Below, piece by piece: positions 1-12,854 of a DNA stretch of 64,000 nt. Source of the DNA: Elysia chlorotica (Eukaryota; Mollusca; Gastropoda; Plakobranchidae); NCBI GenBank assembly GCA_003991915.1, contig RQTK01000002.1, forward strand, positions 478,455 through 542,454, in the 5' to 3' direction. Every line of letters starts with the position of its first letter. Within the stretch, counting starts at the first letter, position 1. The notes below the pieces were generated by a model. It had not been told where the DNA came from. It searched no databases and was given only the letters and a program-made list of their open reading frames with translations. The translations under genes and the position numbers were made by a program.

Positions 1-389
1 TCGCAGTCACGATTGATATTTTCCCCAATCCATACGAAAAAGTTCGATGCGCATGAGAAAAATACCAACCGTACCCTATTCCTGTTCCATCAAATTACAA
101 TACATAGTTTCCCAAAACTCGACGCCACATTGCACTACACAAGCAGATTTTTTCGGAAAGAAAATGGATGCTCTTTTTACACTTCCGAAGCTGTTTGTGC
201 TTCTGCGAAACCCCATATCCTGTGGCGAGAGCTGAGTTTTGGGTACCTCCCAACAATACAGGAAAAAGGAGATACCTAAACAAAGCCATTCAATTAGTAC
301 ATTTATTGCTTTACTACATGAAGAACAGTAGAAAAGCAACGAATTCTTCTCCTAAATTTGCGTTAAATTCTTGACCAGTATTAAATCTT
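1..389. other. Unique sequence before the gap, no gene seen
   Basis: Several short open frames overlap here on both strands, but none has recognisable protein character, a splice context or codon bias. They look like chance frames. Nothing else was seen. Confidence 0.6.
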
Positions 390-572
390 NNNNNNNNNNN
401 NNNNNNNNNNNNNNNNNNNNNNNNNNNNNNNNNNNNNNNNNNNNNNNNNNNNNNNNNNNNNNNNNNNNNNNNNNNNNNNNNNNNNNNNNNNNNNNNNNNN
501 NNNNNNNNNNNNNNNNNNNNNNNNNNNNNNNNNNNNNNNNNNNNNNNNNNNNNNNNNNNNNNNNNNNNNNNN
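390..572. other. Assembly gap (run of N)
   Basis: 183 undetermined bases. The right flank starts directly in a CTA trinucleotide repeat, so the gap probably lies in a microsatellite the assembler could not span. Frames read across it are meaningless. Confidence 0.99.
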
Positions 573-609
573 CTACTACTACTACTACTACTACTACTAA
601 TGCTACTAC
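573..609. repeat. (CTA)n microsatellite at gap edge
   Basis: Eight or nine CTA units followed by imperfect units. The repeat probably continues into the preceding gap. Confidence 0.95.
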
Positions 610-800
610 CATTTCTACGGCTGAAGATTTTTTGGAGAGAATGAGGGAGTATTTTGGTGGGTTTTTTTTATTTTACGTATCTTTACCGAGAAAAAAGTCG
701 AGGCGGGGATTGTTTTAGCTTTATTTGTTTTTCGTTACTGTTGCCGTTGTTATTTTTCTTTGTTTTTGTTTTCTTTGTTTTTGTTATTGTTGTCGTTGGT

Positions 801-801
<1 letters not shown>

Positions 802-848
<47 letters not shown>
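802..848. repeat. (TTG)n microsatellite
   Basis: About 15 perfect TTG units, preceded by a diffuse T/G-rich tract from about 720. It gives poly-Val, poly-Cys or poly-Thr frames that are not genes. Confidence 0.97.
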
Positions 849-2690
849 ACTGTATATTTTTTTCGCATTTTCAATTATTTAGCATGTTACATCATTTCAC
901 AATTTTGTATTATTTTTTAACTTATGTAATAACCCTTATTAACATCAGTCCCGTAGTGAATATCTCAAAGGAATTCCACCCATCATTAAACTTGGACCCC
1001 TGGAAAGTGCTCCTCTTGCGAAAGAAAGTACAGACTAGCACGAAAGCGAGCATTGTTGTTGGGATCATCTTATAATTTATTGACGAATCTTGGACCTTGG
1101 GGTTGATGAAAAGAACAATTCATGCTCAATGATTCCAGAAATTCTACTCAAGGCTTAGAGGTTTTAGGAAAGTTGTAGTAAAATAATAATGATGTTCGGG
1201 CCAAAAGATCTTGTCCTTCCTCACACACATACAAATCATGATAATGTTATTCAACATTCATAGTTATTTTTAGAAAACTGGTAGAAGAGCATATATTTTT
1301 GTCCGAGTTTGGAGATAACAAAAAACAAAACAAAACAGAATTATTTTAACAGTTTTAGTAATACAATTTACATTTTTAATGTTTCAGAGCAAATTAAAAC
1401 AAAGGCAGAGCATATTAAATTCATTTTCAAAATGAAATAGATACTGATCTAAGGAACTTATTTTTATTCTATCTTCAAAGTGGTATACCTCATAGATGCG
1501 TCATGCATGTTTGTTTGTTGCTGAGGGTTAGTTGTCTACTTTTTTGGGGGGTGGGTGGTTGGGGGTTGTTTTTTCATATTTTTTTGTTTCGTAATTTGTG
1601 TGCGGTTTTTTTTTTCTTTCTTTGTTTGGGTTTTTGTTTTGTTTTTGTTTTTTTGCTTTTGTTGTTGTTGTTGTTGTTGTTTTTGTTTTTTATTGTTTGT
1701 ATGTTGTTGTTTTTTTGGGGGGTGGAGGGGGTGGATAGAACCAACAAACTTTTTATTCGAAACTATTCCTCTTCAAGCGAAATTTCAATTATGAAATAAG
1801 GAAAAATCTTATTTTGTTTCTGTTTTTTTTTTTCCTACATTTATTTGTACTTACAACAGTTTAAAGACGAGTTGTTCAAAGCTATCTGTCATTTTCTGAA
1901 CTAGTAAAGTATCAATCATGCTGTGAGTTTGCAATGGAGTTATGAACATTTTTCACACCATTATCGTAATAGTTTAATGTCAAACATAATATAATTTATA
2001 TATATTATATGATTTTATTATGTCTATTGATTATTTTGTCCATTTTTATCTCTGTGTTTATTTATCTAAAACTGACTAAATTAATGTTTAATACAAATGA
2101 TCCTAAACTGTAAGACAGTATTATTCAATAGCTACTCGCCAACTCTTAACTATTTTTAAATATTATGTTTTAAAAAAAGTAACTCAATGGGTGTTAGAGT
2201 TGTTGTTTTTTGCCAAAAAAAAAATAAAAATAAACATCGTCAAAAAAAAGTTCAAGTTCAAATAGGTTCAATAAGGAAAGTCTTTGGAATAAAGCTGGGT
2301 TGCGAGAGAGAAGGAAGTCTAAAAACCAATTTTAACCAATAGTTCATCTCCTCAAGCTATGGCACTGATAGGCAAGAAAATTCCATCACCTTGATACAAA
2401 ACGCTAATCCATACTTTAAAGCACATTAGATCATTGCTAAACCAACATTTGCAACAATAAAGTAAACTTAGTTCATGTATTGGGTAAAATGAGCCTTAGG
2501 AATTGCGAAACAACAAAAACGTAAATTTTCGACCATAAGCCTATTCATGCAGAAAAAAAAATCAAGCTTTTTAAAAAGTGTCTTCGTTTTGGTGTGGGAT
2601 ATTTACATTAAAATCAATTTGTAATGCAATTTATAGGTGAGAGTTGTAGTTTACACATTTTTTTCTATTATAAATTTATAATCGTGTTTT
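849..2690. other. AT-rich non-coding stretch
   Basis: No gene seen. 1503-1760 is a strand-asymmetric G/T-rich low-complexity tract with a short TTG run near 1659-1680; its frames are Phe/Leu/Cys-rich artefacts. The rest is A/T-rich with poly-T and poly-A runs and no recognisable element. Confidence 0.6.
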
Positions 2691-2693
2691 TTT

Positions 2694-2962
<269 letters not shown>

Positions 2963-3045
2963 ATCTATGTCTTTTTTTCTCACTCTTTTTTGTCTTTTTT
3001 ATCTGAATCTCTATTACTATTATTTCTTTTTGTCTCTCGTAATCT

Positions 3046-3107
3046 CTCTTCTCTCTCTCTCTTCCTCTCTATCTCTCTGTCTCTTCCTCTCTCTCTCTAT
3101 CTCTCTT

Positions 3108-3166
<59 letters not shown>

Positions 3167-3200
3167 CTCTCCCTTTCTATCTCTCTCTCCCTCCCTCTTT
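3046..3200. repeat. Imperfect (CT)n microsatellite
   Basis: CT repeat with TCTT and CCCT interruptions, separated by about 85 bp of T-rich sequence from the preceding array. The pair probably derives from one expanded pyrimidine tract. Confidence 0.95.
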
Positions 3201-5359
3201 ATCTCTAAACATTTTTTGCCATGAATTGATTTTCTGATATTGCGCTTCTATATATTTTTTCTAATTTTTTTACATAAAATGTACTGGGTTTTTTCTGTAC
3301 CAATATCATTTCAGAGTCTTTTTTTATGTTTTTGTTCTTGCTTATTGATATAATTATTGTAATGCTCATTTTGCGTACATGTATCGATTTCTCAATGTCT
3401 TTATTTTTCTTTATTCTCCGTATGCGAACCCATTGTTTCTTCGTTTTAGGGTGTTTAAACTTACTGCTAGAGGTTTGCCTTTTTTGTTGGGTTTTTTTTT
3501 TAATTTCTAAAGATGCACTAGACCTATAATTTATATATAACTTTTCATTAAGCACTGCTCTGTTGTGGTTGATTATTCCAATAAAGTAGCTGATTTTGAT
3601 TTTAAACAAAAGCTATTCATATTATGTTGAATTAATTTTTCCTCCTGAGGCGTAATTATGGATGGCATTGTGCAAAAAAGTCATTCTTCTTTGTTAGAAC
3701 ACATCAGAAAAGTTCAATATTCAGAGAAGTCAGTGTCAAATTTTTTATTTCTGTTTGGCCAGTTAATTGCTTCATTTAAAATAAAGAAATAAACCGCATA
3801 GTGTATAATTACTCAAGTCCATTGCTTGATTAGCTGATTTGAAACTTCATTTTGAGTTCTAACTAGGCTCCCTAACTCTCGGCACTCTCAAATTCCTAAA
3901 AGTGTTTCTGTTAGAGCTGTTTGAGACGCATACAAATTTAAAAACCACGCTAGTCGTTAAAACTATACGAGGTAGAATGGCGTTGACAGTTTGTAAGAAT
4001 TTTAATTAATTGGATGCTCCCCTGTTTTATTTTTTCTTTTATTTGCTTTCTTTTTTTTTAATCTGCTGATTGTTAAATTATTTTATAAATTTTAAAATTA
4101 TATTGGTTTGAAAATGATAAAAATGAATATAAAATTACGTCAAGTAAATATTTTTATTGCTTGGTGTGATGAGAAATCCATGACCGTGGTAGTTATTTTA
4201 TTTTATTTTTAGGCAAAATCTTTTTTCATAAGTTATACGTATTTTTTCTGATATGAGATTTTGCTTTAATTTTCTTAATATTCTTAAAATACGTCTCTAT
4301 GTTTAATACTAAGTAATATAATGTTTTAAGTGAAATGTAGAGATAGACACAGAGACATAGCATATTGATATTTACATCCACAACAAAAGGAGAGCTTTTA
4401 AACTAAACCCTTGGAAGAATAATGTTTTCACCAACCTTTTATTTTACCTCGCTACAAATCCACGTTGATGAGACTGTAAAGATTGGAGAGAGATGGACTT
4501 GTTTTGTTATCATGGCCCGAGTCGCTGAACTTGCACTAATCTATGGATCTTGGTGATTATGCTTCAGACCTTGTTAAGGCTCGAATTGTTCTTATTACGT
4601 TTGAAGAGAGCCGATTGAACGCCTTCCAGATATAAAGCACTACTGTCGCCACTATCAGCTGGTACGTTAACTCTGCGTAGCTATTAACAAAAGTTCACAC
4701 AGCTTGCGATCTGATCGAAGTCCTATCACATTCGATCTGATATCGTCCTAAGGGAGATATTATAATTGTAGTAGTTTAGAACTTTAAAAGGAAATACAAT
4801 TTTAAAAATCACCGAAATCATTTCCTTTACTCTATAGAGAAACTATTGTTTTCGTAGATCTAAATTACAAATGATTATAGCTGCTAGTCTATAATTCCAC
4901 CTTAAGATCGCAACTACTATGATTCTTTACTTCTTATATTTTAAAAACAGAAATCAAAGATATCATGATTTTTCCACAGGATTGAACTGGGGAAAACAAT
5001 GAAGCTTAGAGACGAAGGTACTTGTTATATAGTCCGTTCACGGCAGATCGAGTGTCATGAGAACTCCAGCGCTTTTTGAGTGGGTCCTTACGCTCTATCC
5101 AACAGTGTTTAGGACCGGTTTGTTATCGGTAGCTCTCGCAGCATGATTTAGCTCTCTCCCGCAAGGCCAGAGTAAGCAATAACGGCACGGCAGCAGCAGG
5201 AATTCATTCTTTCACGCCAGCCGTCTCAACACTCAAGTCAGCGGTCCCCGCCCCCCTCTGTCTGCTGACAGTCCCACTGGAACCAGATCACTGATCAGGG
5301 GACCCTGGAGCTCAGCTAACCATGCTACTGGCATTGACAGCAGACCAGGGCTGCCAACC
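3201..5359. other. Non-coding stretch, no gene seen
   Basis: AT-rich to about 4380. From about 4440 to 4760 and from 5040 to 5330 base composition is more balanced, with little homopolymer, as if older inserted elements lay there. No coding frame, terminal repeat or motif could be assigned. Confidence 0.5.
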
Positions 5360-6199
5360 AAAATCAGTTAGCAAAGAGTAAAATTGTAGGCAATGCAGTA
5401 TTAATAAACAAAACAAAACAGTCAACAAAGTGTAGAATTGTAGGCAATGGCAGCATTTATAAACCCCAAAAACAGTCAGCAAAGTGTACAATATTGTAGA
5501 CAATGCAGTATTTATAAACCCAAACCAGTCAACAAAGTGTAAAATTGTAGGCAATGCAGTATTGATAGACCCAAACTAGCCAACAGAGTGTAAAATTGTA
5601 GGCAAATCAGCTACCAACTTGTCAAATTATAGGCAAAGCAGCTACCAACTAGTCAAATAATTGTAGGCAAAGTAGCTACCAACTAGTCAAATAATTGTAG
5701 GCAAAGTAGCTACCAACGTGTCAAAGTGTAGGCAAAGTAGCTACCAAGAAAGTGTAAAATTGTAGGCAAAGCAGCTACCAACAAAGTGTAAAATTGTAGG
5801 CAAAGCAGCTACCAACAAAGTGTAAAATTGTATCAAGGCAGTTACCAACAAAGTGTAAAATTGTAGGCAAAGCAGTTACCAACAAAGTGTAAAATTGTAG
5901 GCAAAGCAGTTACCAAGAAAGTGTAAAATTGTAGGCAAAGCAGCTACCAACAAAGTGTAAAATTGTAGGCAAAGCAGCTACCAACAAAGTGTAAAATTGT
6001 AGGCAAAGCAGCTACCAACAAAGTGTAAAATTGTGGACAAAGCAGCTGCCAACTTGTCAAACTGTAGGCAAAGCAACTGCCAATTTGTCAAATTGTAGGA
6101 AAAGCAGCTACCACTTGTCAAATTGTAGACAAAGCAGCTACCACTTGTCAAATTCTAGGCAAAGCAGCTACCACCTTGTGAAATTGTAGGCAAAGCAGT
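5360..6199. repeat. Minisatellite, about 34-60 bp units
   Basis: About 20 tandem units share the core 'aaattgtaggcaaagcag' followed by a 'ctaccaac' segment and 'aaagtgt'. The left third (to about 5600) has longer units of 45-60 bp carrying an extra 'tttataaaccc' segment. The rest has regular 34-36 bp units. Units drift along the array ('caatgcag' to 'caaagcag'; 'caaagtgt' to 'cttgtc'), which fits local unequal exchange. No transcription signal was seen. Confidence 0.95.
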
Positions 6200-6231
6200 G
6201 TATTATTTGTAGGAGAGAATATATCCCTAGT

Positions 6232-6362
6232 GCCCGTCACATTATACTGTGCCTACCACCAGAAGGAGGTAAAATCCGTGAAACAAAATTCGCATTTTGT
6301 GGGTTCGAACCGGCGGAATTCCCGATTGGATGACCAATGCTGTACCACTAGCGCCAATTCCC
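6232..6362 (-). mobile_element. tRNA-derived SINE, minus strand, 3' truncated
   Basis: Read on the minus strand, a tRNA-like head begins near 6362, with an A box resembling 'tggcgctagtggt' and a B box 'ggttcgaaccc'. It is followed by the start of the SINE body, seen on the plus strand as 'gtcacattatactg'. This is the same family as the fuller copy at 57450-57722. The rest of the body is absent. Confidence 0.75.
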
Positions 6363-6424
6363 CTACCCCACCCCCCTCTTTTTTTCCTTCTTTTAAAGCA
6401 GTGTAACAAAACCAGTACAAATTA

Positions 6425-6840
6425 ATATGCCATCGCTTTTTTGGCATATGATTTGCAGCTAAGACAGACTTTAGAGGCCAGTGAGGCAACATGCAAGCAA
6501 ATGGCTTATTTTATAGTGATACGAATCAGGGTGTTTTCCCTCTTAATCTAAATATATTTTGTCCACGATTTTTCATATTATAAGCAACTGATATTAGGCC
6601 CCGAACCATGTGTCACACTATCGGGTTATCAAATAACATTAAAAACAAATTGCATGATTATTATATTTTTCAAGAAGAGAACCAATACATAAAATTATGG
6701 ATCATAAACTACGGAATCGTTTTAAATTAGGAATACGTAACTGAGACACTACAAATAAATAAACCTGCGCTTTTTTGCCTAATGATTGGCGGCTCATACA
6801 GACTTAAGAGGCCAGCCAGGTAACATGCAAGCAAAGCCAC
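6425..6840. repeat. Two copies of a ~75 bp repeat
   Basis: 6430-6505 and 6768-6842 match: both run from 'cgcttttttg' through an 'ttaagaggccag' or 'tttagaggccag' segment to 'aacatgcaagcaaa', with several differences. The copies are direct and about 340 bp apart. Their nature is unknown; they could be tails of an unrecognised dispersed repeat. Confidence 0.7.
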
Positions 6841-6842
6841 GC

Positions 6843-7599
6843 AGGTGTGAACAAGGGTATCCGCTAAGCCCTTGTCTGGAATTAGATATAGTGGTCGCTA
6901 CCAGAGCGACCGACGCGTAGAGCTGGGATACTCACAGTCGAAGGGTTGGAGAATCGATTTCACTTCATGGCCATAAATTAATACACTCAGAACTTAAAAA
7001 CCTTCGTAGACCTTTTCGGTAAATTTTTTAAGTACTTTAGAAAATTTCCATTTATAATTTTATTATTTATGGACTTAATTGTGTGTATGTACTGATGGAG
7101 TCTAGAAATAAAGGCGAATCGTTACATAATTGTATTAAATTCTCCCTTAAACAGAGACTTCGTTCTTCATGTTCCAATTGGGGACTGTTTAATCATAATA
7201 TATTATATTTCGGGCACTCCTGCTCTTTCATTGCTGTGTTCTTTGAACAAAATCCATAGAGTTTCAAGAGTTGTGGTCTAGACTTTCTTTTCAATGCATT
7301 TTTTTTTATTGGGTGAGGGGTGTTGTTGTTATTTTTGTGTGTGTGTGTAAAAGTGCAACACAATAGAGAAATTACCCTCCCTGTTATTTCGCTTTCAAAA
7401 CCCTCTCTATGGTAGTGTGGTTTGAAAGCACTATTTTAAATCATGCATGGCTCAACCTGCTTTATTACAACTTAATTCACATACTCCTTTCTTCAGCGAG
7501 CAAAATTCTAAGGGAAAATCCCACGTTGTGTGCAATTGGAAACACAATAAGTGAAATATCTTTGATGTTGATTCTATATAGGATTAGGCATGTTCTCAA
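6843..7599. other. Non-coding stretch, no gene seen
   Basis: AT-rich sequence with a short GT run near 7338. The open frames present have no protein-like character. No element was recognised. Confidence 0.5.
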
Positions 7600-7886
7600 G
7601 ATGAAACGAAATATATGAAAATATAGAATGAAAAAAAAAATTTTTTTTATTACCAAGACTAAAATAATTATCATAAATAATTTAAGTTCAAGTCGTAAAG
7701 CCCCCCCCCCCTCCTACCACTGCTTTTCTCCAGTGACTTTAATATGAAACGAAAGATATGAAAATATAAAATGGAAAAAAATGTAATACCAAGACTAAAA
7801 TAATTACCATAAATAATTTAAGTTCAAGTCGTAAAGCATCCCCCCCCCCCTTTTTTTTTCCTCCCACTGCTTTTCTCCAGTGACTT
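7600..7886. repeat. Tandem duplication of a ~142 bp unit
   Basis: 7600-7741 and 7743-7886 match closely: both start with 'atgaaacga', pass 'taccaagactaaaataatta', a poly-C run and end in 'cttttctccagtgacttt'. They differ mainly in homopolymer lengths, so the duplication is fairly recent. Confidence 0.9.
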
Positions 7887-8004
7887 TGAGGCGTAAAAAG
7901 TGAAGGCGCCATATCAGGGCATGTCGGAAATAGTCAATCAATAACGCAGGCGATTATCGCCCAACGCAATAATAAGCCTGCCTGAGGAGCACCCGGCGCC
8001 ACTG

Positions 8005-8173
8005 GTCTGTGGCGGCGTCTGTACCACCACGCACTCCATTATGGCGTGTATCTGTAACACCATGCACTCCATTGTGGTGGGGTCTGTAACACCATGCACT
8101 CCGTTGTGGCGGGGTCTATAACACCATACACCCATGTTGTGGCTAGGCCTATAACACCGTGCACCTATGTTGT
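8005..8173. repeat. Short minisatellite, about 37 bp units
   Basis: Four to five units with the core 'taacaccatgcactccatt' alternating with 'gtggcggggtct'. Units differ from each other by several bases. Confidence 0.85.
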
Positions 8174-8414
8174 TTGGATTTCAACAGTGGCGCTGGTCTC
8201 TTGTCACTTGTCGATTGATTGTCACTAGATCTTGATCTGACTTTTCGCTGACTAACTGCCAGTGACTGCCTCTTAGAGTAGGGGTTCAAGACTCGAGATC
8301 TGTCGTCGACCAATTGGCCTTCTGGTTTTAGGAGATGATTGATCCGGTTCGGTGAAATGCAACCGTGGTCTATAATGTAAACAATAATTAATTTTGAGAG
8401 GGGTGGGGATAAAG

Positions 8415-8436
8415 TAAGAAAGAGAGAGAGAGATAA

Positions 8437-8467
<31 letters not shown>

Positions 8468-8490
8468 AAGAGAGAGAGAGCGACAGACAT
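8415..8490. repeat. (GA)n microsatellite, interrupted
   Basis: Interrupted GA repeat followed by a GACA-rich tail to about 8560. Confidence 0.95.
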
Positions 8491-8663
8491 ATAGACATGC
8501 AGACAGGCGTACACATAGACATACCGACAGACATACAGACATATACAGATACAGAGTCAGAGTCAGAGCGAGAAGGGGAGAAATGAATAAAAAATAGAAA
8601 TCTTAACAATATTATTTTCTTCATTTAATAGTATAAAGCAGACTGGAAAGATAGGAAGGGATT

Positions 8664-8665
<2 letters not shown>

Positions 8666-8716
<51 letters not shown>

Positions 8717-8724
8717 AGAGAGAG
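8666..8724. repeat. (GA)n microsatellite
   Basis: About 23 perfect GA units, then an interrupted tail. Confidence 0.97.
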
Positions 8725-9870
8725 GTCGAGAAGGAAGGGACGCTACAAGTTTTATGATTTTGACCCTGAATTTGTTTTGCAGATTTTTATTTTGTTTATT
8801 TATGTCGAAAATGACTTGATACCACTCTTATTAAATTATAAGCAAAGGGCATCATATAAGTTGGACACTTTAATTTTAAACAAGATTTCACGCTATATAA
8901 ATACTTTCTTTCCTTATTATTGATCTAGGACCGACCACCATTGTCTCCGAGTTTCTTTGATCTTAGCAGGAAGTATTGTTTCAATATCACATAATGTATA
9001 AAGCAATCAATAATACCGGTTGTACCTTCAGGATTTATTATCAATGCCTTATTGGACCTTTGCTGTTTACAGTTATACACAGTATGTATTCCGAGATCTG
9101 TGTGCTTTTAATTGCACTCTACGTAAAAAAAAAGTTATATTAAAAAATATATATAAGAAAAACAAAGCTAAAATTAAAATTTATTGTATTTTTCTATAAG
9201 GGATAGATAATTATGTTCTTTCTCTGGAGCAGCTCAAATTTATTTCTTAAAAGCGAGCATAAAGGTCATTGGCTGATCAAAGACAAAAATCTGCCCTTGA
9301 AATGAGATTGCCATGGCTGTTGTTTCTGTAGTTTCGTGTGCGCTTATTAAAAATCAGGATTTTCCCCATCCTGACTGTCCAAGGTACCACATCCACCAAG
9401 AAAATAGCGAATCGGCATCAATGCGAGAAGCGTGTGGCCTTGGAATATTGATTAGCAGTTAAATGGATCAAAGCCAGTCATGAGACGCCCAGGGAACGCA
9501 AACTTTTCCTCCGTATCACAGGGTAAAAAAAATAACTGAGCGAGTCCAGAAATTAATGGCATTACTATTAAAGTGACTCTTGAATGTATTTTTTAAGTCA
9601 TAGAAACGGTATCTTTGTAAGAAGTTTGGTAAATATGATTATGCAACCAGTGTGCAGTTTTATGCTGGTTATACACTCGCGATTGCATTCAGGCTGCTGT
9701 AAAGTATTATTGAGAAAGTGTGGGGTTAATCAATTACATTACCTTTGTTTCGAAATAAAATAACACTACGCAGTCAAGTTTTTCAACTGCGACTTCTCTA
9801 CGCTAGTACTATTGTTGAGAGCAAGGCTCACAACGACATTCTTAATCAGCACATATCGCGCCCCGCGGTC
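8725..9870. other. Non-coding stretch, no gene seen
   Basis: AT-rich. The frame at 9745-9951 (68 aa) runs into one arm of an inverted dispersed repeat and is not treated as a gene. Confidence 0.5.
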
Positions 9871-9942
9871 TTAGAGAGCGCTGCTTGTACAAAGAAGTCA
9901 ATAGAACTGGAAAAGACATTGCCAATTGCCTTTGTTTCATTT
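9871..9942 (+). repeat. Left arm of a distant inverted repeat
   Basis: About 72 bp from 'ttagagagcgctgcttgtac' to 'cctttgtttcatt', matching the reverse complement of 12784-12854 with only a few differences. Either the two are opposite-orientation copies of one dispersed family or they bound a 3 kb element. Nothing between them suggests coding sequence. Confidence 0.85.
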
Positions 9943-11671
9943 TTTTTATAAGCTCTTTGTTGATGTTAAGTTGGTGTTAAGTCTAAACGAAAAAGTAGAA
10001 TAAATACTCTTCGTTCGTTCTTAATGAGACACTCTTGACGATTTAAAGAGTCATCTTAACTTGCATCGCTTTCGGCACTATTGTTTATGTATAACAGATA
10101 AAAAATAATTGAAACATGAAGAAATGGTTGGTTATTGTCTTGACATTTCAAATTTAGGATAAAACAATTTTTGAAATGTTAAGTAGCTAAATGATATCGT
10201 CACAACTGTTTCATTCCTTTATGTGATAAGTTCTCAACACCTCATGATTTTAGCCAAAACAGAGGCAACCTAAGCTGTAAAATGTCAATTGGAATATCTC
10301 ATTTCCATAATTTCTTAACCTTGAGTATTTAAAGAATGATATTAAACATTTTACAATTGAGGTTACGGAAAAATCTTTTTGTTCTCAATCAAGGCAACGC
10401 TTCGCAGCCGGCATTCTTGGCTTTTAGTTAACTTGAATCTTTGATCGCAGTTTTTGTCTGATGTTTTTTTATTTTTTTTTTATTTTTATTTTTTTTTATT
10501 TGCTCCGCTTTGTGTTCTGTGTTCCAGAAAAAGGTATCAATGGGAGCTATGGTTGACTCTCAAACAAAGGACGCATTCAAAATTTGATATTTAATTTGCC
10601 TACGTTTTAAAGCATAGAAATTTGATACGGTATCGTAAACATTAATTTTTAAGCGCCCGACTTTATTTAATTGTGATTGTCACCTAAACCATTATTATGA
10701 TTAAACGCAACAAACCGTTACTTAGACTTGGATCTCTAGGGAAAAAAATAGGACTCTGTGTGTTCCAGTGTCGCAATGTTTTTAAAAATAATTATCACTA
10801 TTAGGTATAATATCTAAGTATAGATTTAGCTTTTCACAATTTTTACTGTAAAGTAGCAAAGAGGATAGACACGCGGAATAAGATGTTTCAATCATAATTG
10901 TTTTTGAGAGTGGAGACTGTTGCGACTTTGATTAAACAAAAAAAAAAAAAACAAAAAAAACTCACCATGAAGTTAAAGCCGTTTGACTCGTTTATTAATT
11001 TATGACAACATAATGGCCAGGACGTTTCATTGCGGACGATATTATATTATGAGATATTAAGGTTCATTGCTAATACAAATTACATGCAGCATCCTAAGAA
11101 GAACAGAGAAACTATATAATATTTGTTTAGGTAGACAGAAAACTTTATAGTTATGTGGTGCAGCATTATGTTGTATGTGCAATTTTGTATGGTCTTAACA
11201 TTAACATGTCTAGATTGAGCCAAGCTTTGCCCACTGATACTTGCTGGACCGAAAGGCAATTAACGGCTCAATATAAGGTAAGGTAGGGAAAAGGGAGGAG
11301 CGAGACTGAATATCCATCGATTTACAGGTCTAGGTCTATTGTTAGGCTCAACCAAATAATAACCATAACACTTATTTTAACCTCTCTGCGCTCAACCCTC
11401 ATCATCACCGTCTCTAAAGATTCAAAGTTTGGCTAAATTTGCCATCATGAAGCTGTGCATCCTGAAATAATCATATTGATTCCCACAAAAAGTGTATAGT
11501 TTACGTCCGTTTATAATCATATTGTTTAGTATTACAAATGTGAATTGGTCAAAAGTTACGAACGTAGTTAAAAGTCATGAACTCTAGTTCAGGTTCAAGT
11601 AAGCTCACCAATCAAATGGATTGAGTGAGTATACAAAAATTAGGATCTAAAACAGGATGACGTCAAGTTTG
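9943..11671. other. Non-coding stretch, no gene seen
   Basis: AT-rich with poly-T (10466-10500) and poly-A (10938-10962) runs. No coding frame or element was recognised. Confidence 0.5.

Positions 11672-11754
<83 letters not shown>
11672..11754. repeat. (ATT)n microsatellite
   Basis: About 27 uninterrupted ATT units; the poly-Leu frame across it is an artefact. Confidence 0.97.
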
Positions 11755-12547
11755 TAAATTTCATTGTTATTATTTTTTTTTATTTAATCAATATTACTAT
11801 CGCTATTGTTATATAAATTTGAAGATTTTACTATTTTGCTTTGTCTCTAAAACAAACAAGTAAAATAATGTTACAGCATAAACGTTCACTAGAAATTACA
11901 TTTCCTGGAAACCAAATGGATATACATAATGCTATTCCCTGCGAAATATGACTGCTTAGTTCAAGTAACCCCAATCACTTCGGTTCTCTGGACTTAGCAC
12001 CAATCTAGAGATAAGCCAACACAATAAATTCCGTGAAAACTGATTTATTGCCTTGTACCACGTAAATGATCTAAGTTACGCGCTATCTTCAAAGCAATCA
12101 ATCGTTTTTAATGCTACTGGGATATTATTGTTTGCATAGATTGCAGTATGTTTTAATGTGGTGTGTGATGTATGTGCGCGCGTGTGTGTGTGTGTGTGTG
12201 TTTTAAAAAGCGTGAAATTCATAGCGTGAAATTTCTGGACTGGAGATCCAGGATTTCAATCCAGTCAGAATGCATTGTTCCTTGCAGTACTGTTTTGTTC
12301 GGTGTCAGTATAAGTGGTCGATTGAGTTTAAAAGTCCGGGTATCCTGTTTTGTCTCAGGTTGCACATGACTTTACTAGACTTTTAGTTTTATGGCTTGTC
12401 TGTGAGACGCAGTTAGTCGACTTGTTTTACGACATAATAATGTTAAGATCTCTTTATCTTTTTAATTTTCTTTCCTTATTCATGTTTTTCCTTTTGCTAA
12501 CTGAAACTATAACATAGAATCTATATCACCGAAAGGAACTGCGAAAA

Positions 12548-12672
12548 CTCCTATGCCTGAGGAAAACTTTGAGCACCCCCTCCCTTTCCAGGAACCAAGC
12601 AAACAACCAGTCGATCGACGTCGATGCCACCTTCCACACACACCCTTCCAGGAACCAAAAAACAACCAGTCG
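12548..12672. repeat. Small direct duplication
   Basis: The segment 'cccttccaggaaccaa' plus 'caaccagtcg' occurs twice, about 65 bp apart. The rest of 11755-12783 is AT-rich with no gene seen, apart from a GT run at 12182-12200. Confidence 0.75.
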
Positions 12673-12783
12673 TTAAAGAGTGTCTTATTAAATTAAAAAA
12701 AAAAAACAAATTATTTTTTTTACTTATTTTTCCTTTAGACCAAATTACACCATCTTAAGATCAACAAAGATGCTTAAATAAAT

Positions 12784-12854
12784 AATGAAACAAAGGCAAA
12801 TCACAATGTCCTCTCCAGTTCTATTGACTTCTTTGTACAAGCAGCGCTCTCTAA
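12784..12854 (-). repeat. Right arm of the distant inverted repeat
   Basis: Reverse complement of 9871-9942 (see that entry). The sequence to 13619 is AT-rich with no gene seen. Confidence 0.85.

Noticed and set aside
4440-4780. Balanced-composition stretch that resembles the end of an LTR-type element
   Set aside because: No partner repeat, no primer-binding site and no gag or pol sequence was seen nearby, so no element is called.
11219-11275. Short inverted repeat attgagcc ... ggctcaat that could fold as a hairpin
   Set aside because: An 8 bp stem with a ~45 bp loop is expected by chance in this much sequence, and no RNA gene context was seen.
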